A DNA stretch of 11,732 nucleotides from JBARRO01 sp049644265 (GTDB lineage Bacteria; Bacteroidota; Ignavibacteria; UBA10030), in the NCBI GenBank assembly GCA_049644265.1, contig JBARRO010000275.1, positions 1 to 11,732 on the forward strand, written 5' to 3'. This document shows positions 5,732 through 11,732 of this stretch, in pieces. Numbering within the stretch: position 1 is the first letter of the stretch; each line of letters starts with the position of its first letter. Made by a program: the position numbers and the translations under genes. A model generated the notes under the pieces. That model was not told the DNA's origin, searched no databases, and saw only the letters and a list, made by a program, of their open reading frames with translations.

Positions 5732-8700
5732 ATGAGAAGGAAAACAACAGTGAAATCACAACGGACCTCCAGGAAGGTGAAGCCTCCCCGTAAGGGATCG
5801 CCGGGTTTGAAGAATCCTGTAGCAGGGAAGAAAGTCGTCGCCCAGCCTCGGGCGCCGTATTTCCGGCAGTGGTTCGAGAACTCTCCGGATCCTGTTGAGT
5901 TCCTTGACAGCAAGGGCCTCATCATCGAGACAAACAATTCTTTTCTCAAGTTGTATGGATATTCCGCCAAAGAGACGGTGGGGCAACGGATGTCTGATCT
6001 GATCGTTCCACCAAAATTTGTCGGGGAAGCAAAGAAGTTGCTTGCCAGGATCGCTCACGACGAAACGGTCGTCGTGGAAACGGAACGGTTACGCAAGAAC
6101 GGATCAACGGTGTACGTTTCCATCATTGGATTTCCCATCAAGCTGGGTGGGGATCGCATAGGAATCTGCTTTGTCCATCGTGATATTACCGCGTTCCGGC
6201 AGGCCCAGGAGGCCGTGAAAGAGACACAGTTGCGCTATCGCAGGCTTGTTGAGAGTGCAAACGACGTTATCTACACCGCAGACCCCGCGGGTCATTTTGT
6301 CTACGCGAACCCTGTGGCACTCAAAGTCACAGGATATTCTGAGAAAGAAATCCTGGGGAAGAGTTATCTCGATTTGATTTCTCCGCCGTTTCGGGCTGCG
6401 ACAGAAGCCTTCTACAAACAGCAAATGGCGGCAAAGACCGAGAACACCTATAATGAATTTCCCATTCTTGCCAAACAGGGCCATGAGGTTTGGCTGGGCC
6501 AACATGTTCAGCTTATCAGGCATGATGGGAACATCATCGGCGTGCAGGCGGTAGCCCGGGACATTACCAAGCGTCGGCAGGTGGAAGAAGCACTGCGGGA
6601 GAGCGAAGAACGATTCCGGCTCCTCGCAGAAAATTCCACCGACATGATCTCGAGGCATACGCCTGAAGGCGCCTTCGTTTACGTATCGCCTGCCTGCCGG
6701 ACTCTTTTGGGCTTTGAGGCGTCGGAGCTGGTTGGGCGTTCCATTTATGAACTTTTCCATCCGTACGATCTCGACGATGCCAGACGTGTGCACAAGGATC
6801 TCCTTGATCTTTCGGGCGTGACTACCGCTACGTATCGCCTTCGTAAAAAGGACGGGAGCTATATTTGGGTTGAGTCAACCAGTCACTCCATCCGGACTTC
6901 GGGGACGGAAGCCGTAATTGAAATTCAGTCTGTGTCCCGGGACGTTACACTGCGGAAACTCACGGAAGAAGCGCTGCGGGAGAGTGAAAGCAGGCTTCAG
7001 TATGTCATTGACACGGTGAACGACGGCATCACGTTCAGCGATGAACGGGGGCACTTTGATGTCTTCAACAAAACGATGGAGAAGCTCACGGGATACACCC
7101 GGGAGGAGGCAAACGCCGGGGATTTCAGCGCACTGCTCTATCCGAATCCCGAGGATCGCCAACGGGCGCTCGATGGTCTTAAGGTTCTTCTCGAAAAGAA
7201 ACGAGTCCGCGAGGTTGAGTCAACAATCTGCACAAAATCCGGAGAACTCCGGACAGTTCTGACGACAACGAGTTTGCTGGAGGCACACGGAAAGAAGATG
7301 TTCCTCAGTGCGTATCACGACATCACAATCCGTAAACGGGTTGAGAACGCGCTGGAGGAAAGTGAAGCTCGGTTTCGAGAACTGTACAACGACGCACCGA
7401 TCGGTTATCATGAGCTCGATTACCAGGGTCGCATCGTTCGCGTCAATCGGAGAGAGTTGGAGATGCTCGGATACGCTTCGGAAGAAATGGTGGGAAAGTT
7501 CATCTGGGATTTTCTCAAGGATCCGCTATCATCCCGCGCAGCAGTGCAGGCCAAGCTCTCCGGCAAACTTGTCCCGAAGGGAAGCTATGAGAGAATGTTT
7601 GTCCGAAAAAATGGGTCGGAAATCCCGGTCCTCGTCGAAGAACAGTTACGACAAAATGAGATGGGCCAGGTAACGGGTATCCGCACAACGATTCAGGATA
7701 TCACCGAACAGAAACTGGCAGAGAAGGCGCTGCATGAAGCGAAAGAAGCTGCCGAGGCGGCCACACTGGCAAAATCACAGTTTCTTGCCATGATGAGCCA
7801 TGAGATCCGGACTCCGATGAACGGCGTCATCGGAATGACCGATCTCCTTTTGACGACCGACCTGACCGACGAGCAACGCGAGTATGTCGAGACGGTGAGG
7901 ACGAGCGGTGAATCGCTTCTCGCCATCATCAATGACATTCTTGATTTTTCGAAGATCGAGTCGGGGAAGATCGAGCTGGAACGGCATCCCTTTGAATTGA
8001 AAGACGCCATTGAGGAAGTGTTTGAGCTCCTCGCACCGAAGGCAATCCAGAAATCACTCGACCTTCTGTACTGGATTGACCCACGTGTTCCCGCGGTTGT
8101 CCAGGGCGACAAACTTCGCCTGCGCCAGATTCTCTTCAACCTTGTGGGCAACGCGATCAAATTCACGGAGCGCGGAGAAGTGTACGCATCAGTCACCCTC
8201 GATTCGAAAGTGGAGAATGATTGTCAGCTGACCTTCTCCGTCAGGGATACCGGCATCGGCATCCCGAAGGATCGGCTCGACCGTCTCTTCAAGGCGTTTT
8301 CTCAGGTGGATTCTTCCACCACGCGAAAATACGGGGGGACGGGGCTCGGCCTTGCAATCTCGATGAGACTTGCGGAAATGATGGGAGGAAAAATTTGGGT
8401 CGAGAGCAAGGAAGGTAAGGGGGCGACATTCTTTTTTGGGATCAAAGTATCGATCCCCAGCGATTCACTCATCCTTCCAAAGGTTGTTGTCCGGGGCAAA
8501 GTTCCCGAGCTTCAGAACAAGCGGGTTCTTCTTGTCGACGACAACGAGACGAATATTGATGTGCTGCGTCGGCAGTGTGAATACTGGGGAATGATTCCCC
8601 GCGCAAGTACGTCGCCGGAGGAAATTCTTGGTTGGATACGATCGGGGGATCCGTTTGACGTCGCAATTCTGGACATGCTGATGCCGAACATGAACGGTGT

Positions 8701-9721
8701 TCAGCTTGCAAAGGAGCTTCGGTCGATTCGTCCGAAGGAGACTCTCCCGCTGCTGTTGCTGTCATCGTCCGGCGCCAATCATGAAGAGTTGAAAGAGAAC
8801 CCGTATCTGTTCGCAAGCATCATCTCAAAACCCGTGAAGCAGGAGCAGCTGTTTCACCATATTGTCGAGGCCATCGCCGGCGTGAAACAGCCCGTCCGTT
8901 CTCCAAAGATCGCTGAACTTCCGAAACAACCAGCATCGCCGCTAAGGATCCTGATTGCAGAGGACAGCAAGATCAACCAGAAGCTCATTGTTCACATTCT
9001 TCGACAGCTGGGATATCAAGGTGTTCTCGTGTCCAATGGGAGAGAAGTGTTGCGTGAATTGGAGAAACAGAATTTCGACCTGATCCTGATGGATGTGCAC
9101 ATGCCGGAAATGGATGGGCTCGAAACAACCCGCCGCATTGTGACCGAGCGAAGGGGAAAGCGAATCCCGACAATCATTGCATTGACCGCTGACGCCATGC
9201 AAGGGGACCGCGAAAAGTGCATCCAGGCAGGGATGGACGACTACGTGTCCAAACCGATCCGGTTGGACGATGTGCGAAGAGTTCTTGAACGATGGAGTCC
9301 AAAGGCGTTAGGAAAGACGACGCACGACACTCTGCCGGCATCCGACGTTGGACAGGATCCGCTCCAGGCAGTGATGAATCGCCTGCACGAGAACAGCCTC
9401 GACGACGAACCGGAGTTTCTTGCCGGGTTTCTCACCGTAGCGATCGATGATATCCGAAAGAAATATGACGAACTGGTGAAGGCGTACCAGGAAGGCGATA
9501 TCAAAGTATTCTTTTACACCGCTCACTCGTTGAAGGGAGGAGCAAGCAATCTTGGCACAACCGCCTTCGCCGATATGTGCGCACAGATTGAAGAATCTGC
9601 GGGCACAGGATCGTTTGAAGAGTATGCTGCTCTTGCAGACAGATTTGAAACTGAATGCAGGAAGTTGCTGAACGCTTTGACCATACTCAGAGATAAATAC
9701 AAGACACAAGAACCGGCATGA
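5732..9721 (+). CDS. Soluble hybrid sensor histidine kinase: 5x PAS, HisKA, HATPase, 2x REC, Hpt
   Basis: A 1329-residue multistep-phosphorelay kinase. A lysine/arginine-rich N-terminus (1-42) precedes five PAS domains at about 43-160, 167-282, 293-412, 419-540 and 545-665, each ending in a D-[IV]-T linker and joined by short helical EALRESE-type connectors. HisKA has MSHEIRTPMNG with phosphoacceptor H690. The ATPase has the N box (N803, N807), G1 DTGIGIP from D839 and G2 GGTGLGL from G868. Receiver 1 has D936/D937, phosphoacceptor D981 and K1033. Receiver 2 has LILMDVHMPEMDG with D1121 and K1174. The Hpt domain has AHSLKGGASN with H1265. All phosphotransfer residues are present, so the relay H690 to a receiver aspartate to H1265 looks competent. 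No transmembrane helix is seen, implying a cytosolic sensor. The ligand is unknown. No response regulator with an output domain lies nearby, so the final partner must be elsewhere. GTG 5750 is an alternative start. Confidence 0.95.
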   Translation: MRRKTTVKSQRTSRKVKPPRKGSPGLKNPVAGKKVVAQPRAPYFRQWFENSPDPVEFLDSKGLIIETNNSFLKLYGYSAKETVGQRMSDLIVPPKFVGEAKKLLARIAHDETVVVETERLRKNGSTVYVSIIGFPIKLGGDRIGICFVHRDITAFRQAQEAVKETQLRYRRLVESANDVIYTADPAGHFVYANPVALKVTGYSEKEILGKSYLDLISPPFRAATEAFYKQQMAAKTENTYNEFPILAKQGHEVWLGQHVQLIRHDGNIIGVQAVARDITKRRQVEEALRESEERFRLLAENSTDMISRHTPEGAFVYVSPACRTLLGFEASELVGRSIYELFHPYDLDDARRVHKDLLDLSGVTTATYRLRKKDGSYIWVESTSHSIRTSGTEAVIEIQSVSRDVTLRKLTEEALRESESRLQYVIDTVNDGITFSDERGHFDVFNKTMEKLTGYTREEANAGDFSALLYPNPEDRQRALDGLKVLLEKKRVREVESTICTKSGELRTVLTTTSLLEAHGKKMFLSAYHDITIRKRVENALEESEARFRELYNDAPIGYHELDYQGRIVRVNRRELEMLGYASEEMVGKFIWDFLKDPLSSRAAVQAKLSGKLVPKGSYERMFVRKNGSEIPVLVEEQLRQNEMGQVTGIRTTIQDITEQKLAEKALHEAKEAAEAATLAKSQFLAMMSHEIRTPMNGVIGMTDLLLTTDLTDEQREYVETVRTSGESLLAIINDILDFSKIESGKIELERHPFELKDAIEEVFELLAPKAIQKSLDLLYWIDPRVPAVVQGDKLRLRQILFNLVGNAIKFTERGEVYASVTLDSKVENDCQLTFSVRDTGIGIPKDRLDRLFKAFSQVDSSTTRKYGGTGLGLAISMRLAEMMGGKIWVESKEGKGATFFFGIKVSIPSDSLILPKVVVRGKVPELQNKRVLLVDDNETNIDVLRRQCEYWGMIPRASTSPEEILGWIRSGDPFDVAILDMLMPNMNGVQLAKELRSIRPKETLPLLLLSSSGANHEELKENPYLFASIISKPVKQEQLFHHIVEAIAGVKQPVRSPKIAELPKQPASPLRILIAEDSKINQKLIVHILRQLGYQGVLVSNGREVLRELEKQNFDLILMDVHMPEMDGLETTRRIVTERRGKRIPTIIALTADAMQGDREKCIQAGMDDYVSKPIRLDDVRRVLERWSPKALGKTTHDTLPASDVGQDPLQAVMNRLHENSLDDEPEFLAGFLTVAIDDIRKKYDELVKAYQEGDIKVFFYTAHSLKGGASNLGTTAFADMCAQIEESAGTGSFEEYAALADRFETECRKLLNALTILRDKYKTQEPA
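5737..5752 (+). promoter_or_regulatory. Possible Shine-Dalgarno deciding an alternative kinase start (GTG 5750)
   Basis: AAGGA at 5737-5741 lies 8 bases before an in-frame GTG at 5750, whereas ATG 5732 has only AGGG at 5717-5720 with an 11-base spacer. Translation from GTG 5750 would drop six residues (MRRKTT) and leave all domains intact. Which start is used cannot be settled from sequence alone. Confidence 0.35.
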
Positions 9722-9764
9722 AAAGGAAGCTTCAAAAGCCCTTCCAAGAGATTCTCGTGAGTGA

Positions 9765-9801
9765 GAATGCAGAGCGACAAGAGTGAAACCATTCTGCGTT
9801 C
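9765..9801. repeat. Weak stem-loop downstream of the kinase gene
   Basis: GAATGCAGA (9765-9773) pairs with TCTGCGTTC (9793-9801), nine pairs including one G-T wobble, around a 19-base loop. No T-tract follows, so it is not a convincing terminator. It lies in the 151-bp gap before the next gene, where I see no other structured element. Confidence 0.25.
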
Positions 9802-9872
9802 CCGGCGTAAGGATAAGATGAAGAGCATGTGCGGAAGTATTTGAGTCTGAAACGAGATGATTGGATACGGCC

Positions 9873-10292
9873 ATGAAACGAATCCTGATGTTCCTTGCCC
9901 TCGGTTGCATCACAACCGGCCTCCTCTTTGCCACTGACCCAAAGCACTCGCAATCCTTCACGCAGGCCCGCCTTACCGTGATTGAACGGGAGCTCGTTGC
10001 AGCGTTGGAGAGCGACATTCCGGGGCTCCAGATCTCTGCCGCGAGGACGATGCGTCAACTTCGGGAATGTGCCCCGTGGTATGAGTGGAATGCCTCCGTC
10101 ATCCCACTGATGCACATCGTTAACCGTGAAGAACACGACTCACAAGCCCGGGTGTCGGCGGCGATCGCTCTGCACGAACTTCGTTCTTCCCGTGGCGACT
10201 TTGCCATACAGCGCATGGGACAGTTTGCGGCCAATTCCAAAGTGCAACGTACCTGTTACATGCTCTGCAGATCCCGTTTGACGGAAGAATGA
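9873..10292 (+). CDS. Small exported helical protein, HEAT-repeat-like, unknown function
   Basis: A 139-residue protein starting at ATG 9873, with a signal peptide MKRILMFLALGCITTGLLFA and a likely cleavage before TDP. A TTG at 9861 would extend it by four residues, but ATG directly before the basic MKR is the better start. No strong Shine-Dalgarno is visible. The mature part is predicted helical, with two HEAT-like stretches: ALESDIPGLQISAARTMRQL (about 44-63) and a second from DSQARVSAAIALHELR (about 89-104). The latter has the AAxALxxL pattern of HEAT repeats that mediate protein contacts. The length is short for a full solenoid. The gene follows the kinase by 151 bp and ends in a terminator, so it may form the tail of that transcript or be independent. 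Function unknown. Confidence 0.72.
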   Translation: MKRILMFLALGCITTGLLFATDPKHSQSFTQARLTVIERELVAALESDIPGLQISAARTMRQLRECAPWYEWNASVIPLMHIVNREEHDSQARVSAAIALHELRSSRGDFAIQRMGQFAANSKVQRTCYMLCRSRLTEE

Positions 10293-10322
10293 TCGCGAGT
10301 CATCTGAAAGGGTTTCCCAGTG

Positions 10323-10361
10323 AAGCCCCGACTGCAGGTTGGTCGGGGCTTTGTGTTTATT
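10323..10361 (+). terminator. Rho-independent terminator after the small exported protein gene
   Basis: AAGCCCCGAC (10323-10332) and GTCGGGGCTT (10342-10351) form a perfect 10-bp GC-rich stem with a 9-base loop, followed by a T-rich tail TTTGTGTTTATT. It begins 30 bp after the stop codon at 10290-10292 and separates this gene from the peptidase gene. Confidence 0.88.
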
Positions 10362-10407
10362 GCGCATATCCCGTGTGCGTTTTTTTCTCGGCCCCTGCAT
10401 TCCTGCA

Positions 10408-10468
10408 TTGATTTTCGGATTTCGATTTCCTAAGTTGTTCGTCGGATATTCACCGTCACAGGTCCGAC
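10408..10468 (+). promoter_or_regulatory. Possible promoter and leader inverted repeat of the M1 peptidase gene
   Basis: TTGATT (10408-10413) and TAAGTT (10431-10436) with a 17-bp spacer are a weak sigma70-like match. Just downstream, GTCGGA (10441-10446) and TCCGAC (10463-10468) form a 6-bp inverted repeat near the expected transcription start. The stretch between the terminator and ATG 10510 also has a tandem CCTGCATT pair (10394-10409) and no gene. Low-confidence call. Confidence 0.25.
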
Positions 10469-10509
10469 ATCAACCAACACCCCCCTCTCGTGTCTTGAAA
10501 GGATTTCCT

Positions 10510-11732
10510 ATGAAGCGACAGATTTTTACCGTTGTGGCCGTGGTTGTGGCCGGGAGTTGCATCCTCGGCGCCCAGGAGCGCAAGGCGACAGTCTTCACCC
10601 GTGCCGATACTCTCAGAGGAATGCTCACGCCGGTCCGGACCTGTTATGACGTATTGTTCGAGCACCTCGATGTGAAGATTGACCCTGCCCGAAAATTCGT
10701 GGGTGGATCGAACACGATCACGTTCCGGGCCGCCGAGGATTTTTCCGTCATGCAGGTAGACCTGTTCGCGAACATGAATGTCGACAGTCTTGTCGTTGAC
10801 AACACCATGACGGCACAGTATGAACGGGAGCTCGGCGCGGTCTTCGTGAAAATTCCTCGAACGCTTCAGAAAGGAACGCTCCATGACCTGGCGTTCTACT
10901 ACTCCGGTTCGCCGCAGGAGGCCAAGAATCCGCCGTGGAGCGGAGGATTCTCCTGGACGACGGACAAGCAGGGGAACCCCTGGGTCGTGGTCACCTGTCA
11001 GGGAACCGGGGCGAGTCTCTGGTGGCCGAACAAAGACCATCAATCCGACGAGCCGGACAGCATGCTGATCAGCGTCACGGTACCCCCTGGACTCGAAGAC
11101 GTCTCGAACGGGAAATTGCGTTCCCGCGTTGTGTATCCGAACGGATGGACAAAGTTCGACTGGTTTGTCAGCAACCCGATCAACAACTACTGTGTCACAG
11201 TCAACGTGGGAAAGTACGCACACTTCGGAGACACCTTCAAAGGGGAGGAGCAGGAGTATACGCTGGATTACTATGTCCTTCCCGAAAACCTCGAGAAGGC
11301 AAAAGTGCAGTTTCAACAGGTGAAACCGATGCTCAAATGCTATGAGAAGTACTTCGGGCCTTATGCCTTCGCGAATGACGGATACAAGCTGATTGAATGT
11401 CCCCACAACGGCATGGAGCACCAATCCGCCGTCGCGTATGGTAACCTCTATCTCCAGGGCTATCGGGGAAGGACATGGGCCCCGGTCGGTCTGAAGTTCG
11501 ATTTCATCATCATCCACGAGTCCGCGCATGAGTGGTGGGGGAACAGTCTCACTGCTGCGGACATTGCCGATATGTGGATCCATGAGAGCTTCGGCGCGTA
11601 TGCGGAAGCATTATACATAGAATGCCTGCACGGGAGGAAGGAATCGCTGGAGTATATCAACGGGAAGAAGTCGAACGTGCAGAATGATGCGCCGATTATC
11701 GGGACCTACAATGTACACAAGCAGGGTGCGGG
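10510..11732 (+). CDS. M1-family zinc aminopeptidase, exported, N-terminal 407 codons (truncated by window end)
   Basis: The frame runs from ATG 10510 to the window edge without a stop. GAAAGGA (10497-10503) with a 6-base spacer supports the start. A signal peptide MKRQIFTVVAVVVAGSCILGA is followed by the family's DTLRGMLTPVRTCYDVLFEH opening and an N-terminal beta domain. The exopeptidase motif is GMEHQ (301-305) in place of the classical GAMEN. The zinc site is HESAHEW with H336, catalytic E337 and H340, and the third ligand is E359 in WIHESF, 19 residues after H340 as the family requires. The enzyme would remove N-terminal residues from peptides in the periplasm or at the surface. The rest of the catalytic domain and the C-terminal domain lie outside the window. 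A terminator and an intergenic gap upstream suggest its own promoter. Confidence 0.95.
   Translation, partial: MKRQIFTVVAVVVAGSCILGAQERKATVFTRADTLRGMLTPVRTCYDVLFEHLDVKIDPARKFVGGSNTITFRAAEDFSVMQVDLFANMNVDSLVVDNTMTAQYERELGAVFVKIPRTLQKGTLHDLAFYYSGSPQEAKNPPWSGGFSWTTDKQGNPWVVVTCQGTGASLWWPNKDHQSDEPDSMLISVTVPPGLEDVSNGKLRSRVVYPNGWTKFDWFVSNPINNYCVTVNVGKYAHFGDTFKGEEQEYTLDYYVLPENLEKAKVQFQQVKPMLKCYEKYFGPYAFANDGYKLIECPHNGMEHQSAVAYGNLYLQGYRGRTWAPVGLKFDFIIIHESAHEWWGNSLTAADIADMWIHESFGAYAEALYIECLHGRKESLEYINGKKSNVQNDAPIIGTYNVHKQGA

Noticed and set aside
6104..6793. Minus-strand 229-codon open frame inside the kinase gene
   Set aside because: It is antisense to strongly conserved PAS-coding sequence and has no recognisable protein motif.
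7693..8196. Minus-strand 167-codon open frame opposite the HisKA region
   Set aside because: Ser/Arg-rich composition typical of an antisense shadow of a coding region; no family match.
9718..9786. 22-codon open frame overlapping the kinase stop (ATGA), encoding MKRKLQKPFQEIL and onwards
   Set aside because: The overlap looks like coupling, but the peptide is very short, has no family and no Shine-Dalgarno of its own; not enough to call a gene.
10456..11583. Minus-strand 375-codon open frame opposite the M1 peptidase
   Set aside because: The plus strand has all the M1 catalytic motifs, signal peptide and ribosome binding site; the antisense frame has no recognisable motif and is a codon-bias shadow.

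Overview
The window looks like chromosomal DNA from the Bacteroidota / Ignavibacteriota (FCB) side of the bacteria. The clues are a DUF3078-type outer-membrane protein with an aromatic C-terminal residue, an M1 aminopeptidase carrying GMEHQ where classical M1 enzymes have GAMEN, an MscL with a C-terminal four-cysteine tail, and a RAYT-type transposase remnant. Base composition is near 50% GC. The placement is inferred from protein families only; no rRNA or tRNA is present.

Left end (1-500): the 3' end of a REP-associated tyrosine transposase (Y1 family) enters from outside the window. It is followed by a perfect small hairpin and two near-identical 96-bp direct repeats rich in internal inverted repeats, each near a GTAG tetranucleotide. 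This looks like a RAYT with its own REP-like repeats. The second repeat ends against the ribosome binding site of the next gene.

502-2919: five small plus-strand genes, most with a strong AAGGAG/AGGAGG Shine-Dalgarno: a YciI/DGPF protein, a four-helix membrane protein, a PhnB-like VOC protein, a DoxX-like membrane protein and a RibD-C/DHFR-fold reductase. The last two overlap by one base. They look like one transcription unit of small stress or detoxification-type proteins. The families are recognisable, but substrates and the joint role are unknown. A decayed amino-acid permease follows (2967-3287), with an in-frame TGA and most of the gene missing.

3348-4616, minus strand: mscL followed 33 bp later by a DUF3078 outer-membrane protein gene. 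The divergent intergenic stretch (4617-4857) holds an imperfect direct/inverted repeat and a near-consensus sigma70-type promoter pointing right.

4858-9721, plus strand: an exported ChbG/HpnK (YdjC)-family deacetylase, then after 13 bp a 1329-residue soluble hybrid histidine kinase with five PAS domains, HisKA, HATPase, two receiver domains and an Hpt domain. No DNA-binding response regulator is adjacent. A small exported helical protein follows (9873-10292), closed by a clear rho-independent terminator. The right end is the first 407 codons of an exported M1-family zinc aminopeptidase, cut off by the window edge.

I did not find a convincing new multi-gene defence or mobile system. The items most worth a second look are the RAYT-linked structured repeats, the five-gene small-protein operon, the exported deacetylase beside the large orphan phosphorelay kinase, and the permease remnant.
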